Assembly (NCBI RefSeq): GCF_009727055.1
Contig: NC_052350.1
Location: forward strand, 40,004,757-40,068,756
Source: Benincasa hispida
Taxonomy: Eukaryota; Streptophyta; Magnoliopsida; Cucurbitales; Cucurbitaceae
Direction of reading: 5' to 3'
DNA length: 64,000 nucleotides
Positions 12,233-22,276 of the stretch are shown here, piece after piece. Position 1 is the first letter of the stretch; every line of letters begins with the position of its first letter. Under the pieces are notes generated by a model. The model worked only from the letters and a program-made list of their open reading frames with translations. It searched no databases and was not told the DNA's origin. The position numbers and the translations under genes are program-made.

Positions 12233-12563
12233 GGGCAAATATCAATTTATACTCCTAAACTTAGGGTGTTGTATCAATTTAAACCTTAAATTAATATTAT
12301 ATTGATTTAAATCCTAAACTTTGAAGATTATATCAATTTAAACCCCAAACCAATAATTATATCAATTTAAACTTTGAACTTTTATATGAAAGTTTAGGAT
12401 TTAAATTGATACACTTATAAAAGTTTGGGATTTAAATTGTTACAATTATTAATTTAGGGCTTAAATTGATACAATTTACAAAGTTTAAAGTTTAAATTGA
12501 TACAATTCTTAAGTTTAAATTGATACAATCTACAAAGTTTAGAATTTAAATTGATATTTGCCC
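12233..12563. repeat. Fold-back element of ~22-bp units
   Basis: It begins GGGCAAATATCAATTTA and ends TAAATTGATATTTGCCC, a perfect 17-bp terminal inverted repeat. Between them, short units like AGTTTAGGATTTAAATTGAT alternate in direct order on the right half and inverted on the left half. No coding capacity. Confidence 0.75.
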
Positions 12564-13780
12564 AAAATTAAAATAAAATAGAAGGCAAAATAAAATTGAG
12601 GAAGAAAAACTTGTTTATTGAACCTAATGAAATAAAACACACTTGTTTTTAAGGAAACAAAACACACTTGTTATACTTATGATGTAAAAGATTAAGCTGG
12701 AAATTAAAGAACTCAAAGAAAATGTAAACAAAACTTGAGCTTGAATGTTAGAGAAAGTACATAACTTAAAATATCAAAAGGAAGTGCAAAAATGGGAGGG
12801 AGAAAGAACACGCGTCGAATGTTATTTGACAGACAAATGACTGAAACAATGGAAAAATCCTACAACATCTTTTTTTTCAATCCAACCCAACTTAACCTTG
12901 TCAAGAAGAGTTAGGGTAATAGCAAACCACAATCTCTTGATAGGATCGAAATGAACCAAGATGCAGTAGATCAGGTTCTTTTAAGAAAAGAACGCAGAAA
13001 TGAAAATCTTGAGCTAGAATATGATTTATCTCCAAGGAATCGATGCATTCTTTGTCAGAAAAAACCTCCCACTAGTAGCACAGGAATAAACAGGAAATAA
13101 CAGAGAAATTAAATAAAGCAATAAAACTTGAAATACAGGAATTAACGTGAAAAAACTCCAAACCGGAGAAAAAAACACGGACCATAAAAATTACACTGTG
13201 GAAAAATTTATTACAATCGCACAGAATAATTCTCTCAAAACTTTTGTATCACTCACACCCTTTAATCTCACTCTCAAACTAGATAATACAAAAGAGAATT
13301 TAATTAGAATTAGCACACGTGACACGTAGACTTTAAAGTGTTTCTGACTGAAACAATTTAAAACCAAAAGCACATTCCTTTCATAGTGCTTTGGAGTCCA
13401 TCACTGCCTAAAACTTTTTCAATGTGAAACAACTGCACTTCTAATATATTGATTCTTGAGTGTTAATTGCCCATTTTATAGCCTCTAAAGGTTAGGTACT
13501 TCAAGGATTGTTGGGCTAGCAAATCGTTGTCCATCAGGCTAAAAATCAATACAAAATCTACCCAAAAATAGCCAAATCCAAGAATCGCACACCTTCAAAA
13601 GTTTGTGCACCGTTGGACAAGATTGCAAGGAGTTTTTGTAAGGATGACCTCTTTTTCGGGGACAAAATGAAAAATGGGTACTTTTTTAAAATTGAATGAA
13701 AAGCGGCATTCTGCTTATGTCAGCACCCTATGAATTCACCCATTTGACCCTGAAAACCATTTGCATGCTATGCTTCATAA
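12564..13780. other. Intergenic, possibly old transposon sequence
   Basis: The stretch near 13150-13215, with a motif like CCGGAGAAAAAAACACGGAC, resembles leader or LTR-adjacent sequence of plant retroelements read backwards, but no LTR pair or coding domain was found. No gene is supported. Confidence 0.3.
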
Positions 13781-13789
13781 GTTTTCTTG

Positions 13790-14050
13790 ATATTTGATAC
13801 TCAATCTTCGCTCCTCGATCCTCGATACTTGATGCTCGATGTTTGATGTTCTATGTTATATACTAGTTACATGGTACTCGATCCTCGATACTCGATATTC
13901 GATGCTTGATATTTTACACTCTATGCTATATACTTACTAGGTACATGCTACTCAATCCTCGATACTCTATGTTGTATGCTTTATGCTCGATTTAGAAGCT
14001 CACTTGATGCTGAATGCTCTAATGCTCTATACTCTAGGCTTGATGCTTGA
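13790..14050. repeat. CTCGATACT-type minisatellite
   Basis: Short variable units such as CTCGATACTCGATATTCGATG and TGATGCTCGATGTTTGATG recur through this stretch with spacing near 10 bp. It runs directly into a purine-rich segment. Confidence 0.65.
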
Positions 14051-14250
14051 TGCAAAGAAACGGAGGAAGAGAAAAAGAAGAATGCACAAAAAAGAACAAA
14101 AGAAAGAAAATGGAAGAAAGAATGCACAAAAAATGCACAAAAAACGAATCGCAGAAAAAAAAAAAAGAAAAAAAGGAAGATGGAAGAAGAAGAAACTAAA
14201 AAACCAAAAAAGAAAAAAAGAAAACGCTGCAAAACGAAGAAAATAGAAGA
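14051..14250. repeat. Purine-rich low-complexity tract
   Basis: Almost entirely A and G on the plus strand (AAGAAACGGAGGAAGAGAAA and similar). Long open frames on both strands follow from the composition and are not genes. Confidence 0.75.
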
Positions 14251-15153
14251 ATACATTTAGGATTAAAGTGGTAATTTCATACCGTGATGACATAAACATA
14301 AGGCCAAAATTCATTAGGTTTCAAAAGAATACCCATTTTTCATTTTTGCCATTTATTATAGGCCGTCTATGCCATTTTCCCAAGATTGAAATAGCAATGG
14401 CAACCCATTTGCAATTCTGCTGCTTTCTTCCGTTTTTCTACGTTCAAAACTGGACTCTTTTCACACCAAAACATCTTTATTTGATACATCAAAGCAAAAA
14501 CATAGGTTTCACTTGTTTTTACTTAAATTTGTAATAATTAGTATCACTTTGGTTAAAAAAACTCATGAATACATTACAATAACTGAGTTTCAAAACTAAA
14601 TAACTCAAATAAATGAGAGGTATCCATCAGTATCCGAGTGTTTGGCCTTGCCAAGTAAGCCGCATATGACTTACACATTAGTCACAACTGGTGGTCATGT
14701 TTCATTAAAGCACTCGTGGATATGGTATACAATATTAGATAAATCGTGGCCTATACACAAAATATTTACCTTACTTTTTGGATTACTTTTAGAACTACTC
14801 TATTATTGTGTGTGTATATGTATGTATGTATATATATATAATTTTCTATATAAAAATGTACAAATTTAAAAGAGTAATACTTAGTAAATTAGCATAAATT
14901 TAGCAGACATAAAGTATCATCTAAGAAATGAAAGTTCCTAATCTCTCTAACAAATTTTCAAGTGGTAGAAATTTCATGACCTTACTTGAACAAGATCTAT
15001 TCTATAGGTTGTACAACTATATCCTTCGATTAAAAAATTTGTAGAAATTTTGAATTTCCTTCTCTTAGATGACTTTTTTCTTCTTTAAATTTCCGCCAAT
15101 TCATCATGCTATGTAAGTCTAATATCAACCACTTTTAACATCAATGGGAGGAA
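14251..15153. other. Intergenic, nothing recognised
   Basis: Contains a short TGTATGTATGTATATATA microsatellite at about 14812-14840. No coding or RNA feature is supported. Confidence 0.5.
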
Positions 15154-15468
15154 TGTCGAGCATCCCACATCAGAAAAATCAAAATATCTCACAATGTTTA
15201 TAAGATACATGGACTACTCTTCTCATTACCAATAAGTTTTGAAATGAAACTGCATGTTATCTAATAGGGTACCAGAGCTCATGAAGCCCAAATGGGTACT
15301 CAATCCAAAAACAAAAATTGAAATCTGATACAAGAATGGTGAACCTAAAGGGGCATGTTGAGGATCTCACATTAGAAAAATGAAGGGACCTCACAATGTT
15401 CATAGGATACATGAAATACTCCTCTCTTTGCTAATTGGCTTTGAGATGGAGTTTCACGTTCTATAACA
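15154..15468 (+). mobile_element. TRIM (miniature LTR retrotransposon)
   Basis: Two direct repeats of exactly 113 bp (15154-15266 and 15356-15468) start TGTCGAGCAT/TGTTGAGGAT and end in AATA/AACA. Directly after the first comes GGGTACCAGAGCTC, a slightly mutated tRNA-Met primer site, and directly before the second comes the purine tract AAAGGGGCA. The interior is only ~90 bp and has no coding capacity. The LTR start (TGTTGAGGATCTCACATTAG) fits the TGTTGGGAATCCCACATYGG-like ends I know from plant TRIMs. No target duplication is evident (AGGAA vs TGGAC). Such elements move using proteins of other retrotransposons. Confidence 0.85.
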
Positions 15469-15950
15469 TGGACTAAAGTGAAAATTGTTAAAACAAATGG
15501 ACTAAATTGAAACTTCTATAAACAATAGAAACAAAATTCTCGAATATTAGGTACTAAAACACATATTTAACATTTAAAAAGAAAACACAGAAAAATGAAT
15601 CTAAGAATTCAGTTAGAGTCGGTTGTTTTGAGTTCCAAGGTTAAGATAAGAAAAAACATGAAATATTCCCAGATCATGAAGGTAAAGAGTCATGGTTATG
15701 AAGATAGCGCCCTTTGTTCATACAGGAATTATGAGGTTTACAATTAATTCTTCAAGTTTTGGAATTTTGGTCAGGACATTGCGTGAGGTTATGGTCGGAA
15801 GGTTTCTTCATGCTTCCCTTGGAGTAAATATTTGCAGGAAGAAGTGTTCCAATTGGGAGATCAGTCCAAAGAACTTAGAAGTTTTCATCTCATATACTTG
15901 CATTTGAAGGGTCCGTTTCTTATCAAAAACAAAAATAAAATAATTAAANA

Positions 15951-15982
<32 letters not shown>

Positions 15983-16205
15983 TGAAGAGCGTTCTTATTG
16001 GGATCAATACATGGGTGCTTTATTGTAATATGAATTCCTACTTTGGAGTATTTTACTTTCTCGTGAAGGAAGTCCCTTTCTTTACTTACAATATATGTGT
16101 TCTTCAAATTATTTCCTCTCAAAACGTTAATAACTAGCTGAAGTTTATCTTATTTCTCCAACGCCTTAACTCTTACCTTTAGGTCAACTTCATGTGAAAA
16201 CCAAG
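15469..16205. other. Intergenic with TA microsatellite and an N
   Basis: A single undetermined base lies at 15949 next to a TA dinucleotide run (about 15954-15980), which is probably a sequencing ambiguity. No gene is supported. Confidence 0.5.
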
Positions 16206-16290
16206 AGTTCTGTCAACTAAATGGTTAAGGCATATACCATTGCCTAAGAGGTTTATAATAGAGATCTCTACAATCCAATCCATCCACTCC
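16206..16290 (+). repeat. Possible tRNA-derived SINE remnant
   Basis: TCAACTAAATGGTTAAGGCA resembles a tRNA D-arm/A-box, followed after the expected distance by AGAGGTTTATAATAGAGATC where a degraded B-box would lie. It cannot fold into a full cloverleaf. It may be a SINE head or a decayed tRNA. Confidence 0.3.
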
Positions 16291-16299
16291 AAATGCTTT

Positions 16300-17010
16300 T
16301 TCTTTCTTTGAACTGAGGAAAGTGTTCATTTATACATTAATTAAGAGGACCTTTCCAGATGATTGGAATCCATTAGGCCCTTGTCATTCCGGAGTCCCCA
16401 TTTCCTTAATAATCTGTTGAATCTTGATTTCTTCTAGAAGCTTTTCAACTACTTCCTCCATTCGTTCAATATTGTGCCCCCATTCAATATTATCTCGATA
16501 AAACTTTCGTTCTTTTCTATGGAGTATATCTTTTAAATACTTTTGGGGATAATTTTATTTTTTTTCCTAGTCTTTAGTATATAGCTTTAAAAGGAGCCCA
16601 CAAAAATTTCCTCAAGTTCCTTCTCTTAGACCAACCTTTTTATCCTCTATCAAAGGCTAATTAACAAGAAGATTCTTCATTCTTGCTGATAAACTATGAT
16701 GAAAAAAGTCAGAGTTTTGTCCATTCCTCATAGCCATATAACTCTACTCTTTTATAACCCCCTCCGATTCTCGTTTAACATAACATCAGACAAATGGATT
16801 CTCATATTCTTTTTCCTCTCATTATTACAAGCCACCTCTTGAAGAACTCATGTTCTTTGATCTTGCATATTTAGCTCCTATGTCCTATCTATGCACTTTT
16901 GTTTGAACATGTTTAGTATCCTTTTAAGTTTTGCTTCATTTTCTTTATTTTCTGAATAAACCAAAAATTTTCCAGCCTCCATCTGGAAGGATATTTTTCC
17001 ACACTACTTG
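16300..17010 (-). pseudogene. LINE ORF2 remnant, antisense
   Basis: The minus-strand conceptual translation, with several stops and frame changes, contains FFHHSLSARMKN followed by a region like PEQGPNGFQSSG. This is the linker and start of the RT domain of plant L1-type LINEs (FFHxSxxARKxxN ... PGPDGF). Ends could not be fixed. Confidence 0.4.
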
Positions 17011-17139
17011 AAATAACAAAACTGGGCGCTATAACAAAAATTCAAATCAGAATGAAATAGGCAAGTGAATGTACCTGCCTTGGCTTTCCTCATCCTCTAT
17101 TAAAGATTCTTGGAAGTTAGAACTTAGCAACAAATAATT

Positions 17140-17660
17140 GGGACCTTGGCTTTATAAGACGTCTTGGGAGATTGATCTACATGAATCAGATCCCTCTTTT
17201 GTTTTCCCTCTACCTTTCATTCCTCGATGGAGCAACCAAAAGGTTTTGGCTGCCAGGATCAAATGGCTCCTTTACAATCCGATCTCTTTGTGATGATCTA
17301 CTCAACTCGTGATCAACTCTTATACACAAGTTTTCTCTCATTTTTACCTGAAAAGGTAAACATCCAAAAAAATCAGGTTGTTTCTCTAGGAAGTAGAAAC
17401 TTACCAAGCAAGCTTAAATTGACAAAATGTAAAGGCAACTCCCATGGCTCCCTATGCCTGAGATGGTGTCCTCTTAAAAAGGACAGGAAAACCCAAAGTC
17501 ATGTCTTCGTAACTTTTCTTTTGCTGGTCACTTCTAAGAGTTTATTTTATCAAACTTCAATTGACACATGACATCATGGCCCTCCCCAAGGATATTAAGT
17601 CTTTCCTATCAACAATTATAGTGTTAATACTCTTTGTGCTAATTTGAATAATTATTTACA
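17140..17660 (+). pseudogene. LINE ORF2 C-terminal remnant (RT zinc-binding region)
   Basis: In mixed frames the plus strand reads ...NIQKKSGCFS..., then GQENPKSCLRNFSFAGHFWEFILSNFN. The spacing of basic, Cys and aromatic residues is like the zinc-binding region downstream of RT in plant LINEs. It is degenerate and lies head to head with the antisense remnant to its left. Confidence 0.4.
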
Positions 17661-18121
17661 ATTTAGAGCTTCGAAATATTCCCCTTTATCGTAATTTCAT
17701 ATCACATATGAAGTGTCTCTTATCAAAAAAGAGGTTGGGGGAGGGGAGGAGGGTGTTAGTAAATAAACCAGATTCATAACCTGTGATGATTAGAATTTAA
17801 TTCTCTGTAATCAAGGAGTCAAAGCCATCAAAGCTAAAGTATCAGCATCCAGGTTCAGATTATATGTGAAGTATCCCTGCACGAAAGAGTAAGTTGGTGC
17901 TTTAAAAATTGAGCAGAGATATATTTATGAGTATATTCAGTATGCGTGTGAACATGACACTCTCATATTAAGCAATCAGAAAACACAACCTACCAATTCA
18001 ATTTACAGTTTAATAGAATAATAAAGTGGTATATAAAAGGAATACGGTTGCATGCACACACGAGAGAAAAGAGACCTTTGCCTTAATTAAATAGTCGACA
18101 TGCATCCAGTGACGTGCAAAT
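17661..18121. other. Downstream region of the PPR gene
   Basis: This covers the 3' side of the minus-strand PPR gene. Presumably it holds its 3' UTR and polyadenylation site, but I cannot mark a specific site. Confidence 0.4.
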
Positions 18122-20386
18122 TTAAAATCTATCATCAGGCACAAGTCCTCGTTGGAGCATTTCATCATGGAAACGAAATGCATCCTTCATATTGTCTTGG
18201 CTGACATGACCATTTATCAGAGAAGAGTATGTGGCTCTGTCAGGATTTATACCATTCTCAATCATTTTCTTTAATACCTGCTCAGCCTCTTGCATTCTTC
18301 CTTTTGCACAGAATCCATTCAAAATTACATTATATGTAATAACATCAAGTTGGAGCCCTTGTTTTTCCATCTCATTAATTAATACAAAAGCTTTTTCTAA
18401 GTTATCTTCTTTTAAATATCCATCAATAAGAGTATTATATGAGATGCTATCAGGAATTATTCCATTTGATATCATTTGGCTCAAATATTCATATGCCTTT
18501 GGCATATCACCAGAACGGCAGTATCCCTTAATTAAAGTATTGCAAGTGACAAGATTGGGTTTGATACCCCGTTCAACCATCTGGTCACACAAATGCCATG
18601 CCTCAGATAAATGGCCTGAGCTACAAAATCCGTTTATTACAATTCCGTAGGAAATGTGGTTAGGGAGAATATCTTTCCTGATCATATCATCCCACAACTC
18701 CTTGGCCCTTTCCATTCCGCCTACTTTGCAAAAGCCATCAATCAACGTGTTGTATGTCACTATATCTGGCTTGAGGTTTGTACGAACCATTGTTCCAAAC
18801 AAATTCAGCGCTTTATCCATATTTCCATCCTTGCAATATCCATGAATGAGTGTGGTGAAAGTATAAAAGTCTGGAAACACACCCCTCTCAACCATTTCAT
18901 TAAATAACATATCTGCATCAGCAAACATCTTCTTCTTGCATAATCCATTCAAAATAGTATTATACGCAACCACATCCATAAAACAACCTTGAGCAAGCAT
19001 CTCATCCCTCATTTTTAAAGCATCTGAAATAGCACCATTTCGACAAAACCCATCTATGAGAATAGTATAAATAACATTATCAGGCACTAGACCAATACTT
19101 TTCATCTCTCTAAAATGCATAAAAGCCTGATCAAGATGCCCATTCCTTGCTAGCACACCAAGCAGAGAACTAAAACTAACCAGATCAGGAAGAACACCAT
19201 GACGTGACATTTTGTCAAATATTTCTTGAGCTTCTAAAATATTATCTCTTCGACAAATCTCAACTAGCAATGTGTTATACGTAGCAGCATCAGGCCTTAA
19301 CCCAAGTTGCACCATCTCGTTCAAAACATCCTTTGCCCTTTCATACTTGCCTATCTTACATAGGCCATTTATGATAGCATTATAAGTTAGAAGGCCTGGT
19401 TCCATACCCTTACTCGAGATTGAATTCAACAGTTGGAAGGCTTCTTCAACAAGTCCTTCACGACAGTAAGCATTGATGAGAGTATTATATGTCACAATGT
19501 CAGGAAAAACTCCTTTCTCTTCCATGTCTGATAAGAACAAGTTCACATTCTCAATTTTCCGGTCTTTACACAGAGCATTGACCATAATATTCAGTGTATA
19601 AACATTCAACTCAATACCCCCTCTCACAACTTCCCCATATATTTCCCAAGCTAAATCAACCCACCCAATCTTCACAAGACCACCAAGGAGACTGTTACAA
19701 GCATTGATAGAAACAGAAACTCCTTTGCTCCTCAAAATTCGAAATGCTTCAGACCCTTCTCTTAACTTTCTAGCTTGCACATAAGTCCTTACTAGCAAAT
19801 CAGAAACCAAACCAATCGACCCAAAATTAACACTAGTCGAAATTAAGGATTCGACTACCTCAACTCGTGAGACGCCGCTCTTCCTCACCATCCTAAGAAT
19901 GCAAGCTTGGGCTTCTGAAAGCCTCCTGCCGCGCACTAAAAAATGAACCATTGCACTCAAAGAAAGCGACGAATGCTTGAAATTTGGGCAATTAGAAGAA
20001 ACCAAATCAATAAATTTTAAGCCCAAATGTAAATTTTCACGACACCTACAGAGAACTTCGAGTAAAAGTGAAGGGTTCAGGCGGAAAAGAGAATTGGACA
20101 AATAACTTACATTATTCTGCTTCAAATTGAACAAAATCTTGTCCACTAGAAACGAATCCGAGGGAGAGAATGAAGAACAGACAGGATCGTGGTGAGGAAG
20201 TTCTGGAGTAATATGGGTTTGGAGGGATCGAAGGGGAGTATTGGAACGAAATTTGGGGAGCGAATAGATAGTGTGAGTGACCGAAGGAGTTGCAGATGCG
20301 AATGTTGATGCGAGAACTCCACTTCTGAAAGTGGATTTTGGGAGAGGAAGACGATGAACGGCCATTTGAGGACAGCTCAAGCTCAT
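18122..20386 (-). CDS. P-class pentatricopeptide repeat protein (At5g01110-like)
   Basis: An intronless 754-codon gene. PPR proteins bind organelle transcripts base by base and act in RNA stability, splicing, editing or translation. Residues ~1-60 are rich in Ser, Arg and Thr and poor in acidic residues, as in a mitochondrial or plastid targeting peptide. A less regular helical region follows, with one weak repeat near 195-226, then fifteen contiguous 35-residue P motifs from ~227 to 751, most opening like VTYNTLIDGFCK and closing near KPD or LPD. The tail is only DRF, with no E, DYW or SMR domain, so editing activity is not expected. Length (family member ~730) and the C-terminus HDEMLQRGLVPDDRF support orthology to Arabidopsis At5g01110 from memory. 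The start at 20386 is the first ATG; an in-frame ATG seven codons later is an alternative. No frameshift is seen. The compartment and RNA target are not shown by the sequence. Confidence 0.95.
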   Translation of the reverse strand: MSLSCPQMAVHRLPLPKSTFRSGVLASTFASATPSVTHTIYSLPKFRSNTPLRSLQTHITPELPHHDPVCSSFSPSDSFLVDKILFNLKQNNVSYLSNSLFRLNPSLLLEVLCRCRENLHLGLKFIDLVSSNCPNFKHSSLSLSAMVHFLVRGRRLSEAQACILRMVRKSGVSRVEVVESLISTSVNFGSIGLVSDLLVRTYVQARKLREGSEAFRILRSKGVSVSINACNSLLGGLVKIGWVDLAWEIYGEVVRGGIELNVYTLNIMVNALCKDRKIENVNLFLSDMEEKGVFPDIVTYNTLINAYCREGLVEEAFQLLNSISSKGMEPGLLTYNAIINGLCKIGKYERAKDVLNEMVQLGLRPDAATYNTLLVEICRRDNILEAQEIFDKMSRHGVLPDLVSFSSLLGVLARNGHLDQAFMHFREMKSIGLVPDNVIYTILIDGFCRNGAISDALKMRDEMLAQGCFMDVVAYNTILNGLCKKKMFADADMLFNEMVERGVFPDFYTFTTLIHGYCKDGNMDKALNLFGTMVRTNLKPDIVTYNTLIDGFCKVGGMERAKELWDDMIRKDILPNHISYGIVINGFCSSGHLSEAWHLCDQMVERGIKPNLVTCNTLIKGYCRSGDMPKAYEYLSQMISNGIIPDSISYNTLIDGYLKEDNLEKAFVLINEMEKQGLQLDVITYNVILNGFCAKGRMQEAEQVLKKMIENGINPDRATYSSLINGHVSQDNMKDAFRFHDEMLQRGLVPDDRF

Positions 20387-20389
20387 TCA

Positions 20390-20924
20390 TAGAATCTCAA
20401 GAGTTTCTGAGAAAGAAAAGAGGAACCATCTTTTTCAGTAGATGGTTTTTAATATTTGGTAACTTTAAAAACCATCTAATGTCAAATTATTTACAGAAAT
20501 AATAAAAATAATGAAAATTATCTTTTCCAATCCCACCCGTGAACATCTATATTGGACAGTCTTAGAGAAGCCCACTAGCATCCGAGAAAAATTATAATCC
20601 TACGATAGAGAATTATTAATATTACTTTAATTCATTATTTGTCGTGATAGTATCATTTAAGAATAATGAATTATCAAATGAATGAGAGCAGTGAATATTA
20701 TACAAATTTTCCACTAGCACGGATTTACCACAATGTCCCGTGACAGCATCAAATCTTGTTCCTCTTTGATTGAATTTTAATGATTACGTCATACAAAAAG
20801 AAGAAAAAAAAAACTATTTGGTAACTATTTGATTTTTTTGTTTTTTAAAATTAAACCTATAGACACTAGAACCTTCAAGTACCAATAATTCAAAAAACTA
20901 AGCCTTTGAAAGCTTTAAAAAAAA
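20390..20924. other. Upstream region of the PPR gene
   Basis: Contains the presumed promoter and 5' leader of the minus-strand PPR gene. No unambiguous TATA box was assigned. Confidence 0.35.
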
Positions 20925-21062
20925 ATGATAGACACTTATAGAAGTTAATCACATAGAATTGATAGACACCGATATACTTCTATCAACCTCTATCAAATAA
21001 TATTAAATTTTGTTATTTTGTGTAAATAATTTTCTTATTTTTCTATTTTTGAAAATGTCCTA
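20925..21062. repeat. MITE family M2, partial copy
   Basis: Carries TGATAGACACC-type cores and ends TTCTATTTTTGAAAATGTCC, matching the end TCCTATATTTGAAAACAATCCT of the 24611-24778 copy. The left part is diverged. Confidence 0.4.
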
Positions 21063-22070
21063 ACTATTATTTAAAAGTTTAAAATAAATAATTAAATTTC
21101 ATTAATTCCATGTGAAAATTATAAATGTAAAAGGAAATTACTCAATTTCTCTTGTTAAAAAAACTACCTATCAAATTATTCATATATAATTCAGATGTAA
21201 ATATCATATTCAAATATATTTATTAGCGTTGTCATTAGCCAATCAAATTTAAATTTTAAATACAATGTTTATATAATAATAATAATATAAAAATAATCAT
21301 TATAATAAATTAAAAATTAGACAAATAGGGGATCGGGGGCAAGGATGGAGACTTGTTTAGCTTATGAACAAATTTTTTGCCCACATTCCCTCACCTAAAT
21401 GGAAAATCCTTACCCGTCTCCATGGAAAAAATGAACATCTTCATTGTTTAGGAACATATATGTGTGGGTATAGTGCCAAAATTGTTTTCTTTACGAGTCT
21501 ACAAGGATTGGATTGTTTGCCAATTCAAGTAGTATGAGAGTTAGGTTTGGAACACAGTTGGTGTTAAAAGGGAGATTTGCGAGGAGTCACCCTAGCATGA
21601 GACGATTAGGTTGGGCCAACCTATGTGTACTGATTGAGATTATTATCCTAAATTGAAATAAGTTGATGGGTTCCCTTATTTATGTCCCCACGTCCCTCCC
21701 ATGTGGCGAAACAGGGCAAAAATAAATAAATAAAAGGGAGGGATAAGGTTTATGGACCAACCATATGAATCAATGGTGACCCCACATTATTTCTGAAAAG
21801 ATCGTCAATCTCATTTTTATTAATTTTTACATAGGACTCATCACTTTTTTTTTTCTGACTTTCCATCATTTATCACTCTCTAGATTCATAGATTTATTCA
21901 TTTGAACCATAGATCTCGTGGCATATTTGTATGGCAATTAAGCTATGCTCCATTTGGTTTCATAACTGAAAAGTTATATATAATTTTTATTTTATCTATC
22001 ATTTCTCTACAAAAATCGATATCCAAATTAAAAGTAAGTATATAGCTTCATACTTAGAGATCCATGTCCA
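21063..22070. other. Intergenic, nothing recognised
   Basis: AT-rich, with no supported coding or RNA feature. Confidence 0.5.
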
Positions 22071-22276
22071 AGGGTTGTTTTTAAATATAGGAAATCAAAC
22101 CAAAATATTTACAAATGATAGCACAACATCACCGTTTATATGCGATAGACCACAATAGACCGTAGACATAGATGATAGTCTATCACGGTCTATCACGATA
22201 TTTACAGGTAGAATGTGATATTTTGCTATTATTTGTAAATATTTTCCGCAATTTTATCATTTAAAATAATTTTCCT
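22071..22276 (+). repeat. MITE family M2, copy 1
   Basis: It begins AGGGTTGTTTTTAAATATAG, ends TTTAAAATAATTTTCCTT, and has inverted subterminal blocks AAAATATTTACAAATGATAGC and GCTATTATTTGTAAATATTTT around a core of GATAGACC/GGTCTATC repeats. The copy at 24611-24778 is the same element in reverse orientation. Confidence 0.7.

Noticed and set aside
13983..14314. Lys/Arg-rich and Phe-rich frames on opposite strands
   Set aside because: Both come from a purine-rich low-complexity tract and have no domain character.
16206..16290. Functional tRNA gene
   Set aside because: Acceptor and T arms do not pair and the B-box is degraded.
18231..18907. Plus-strand frames opposite the PPR gene
   Set aside because: They are shadows of the repetitive PPR coding strand.
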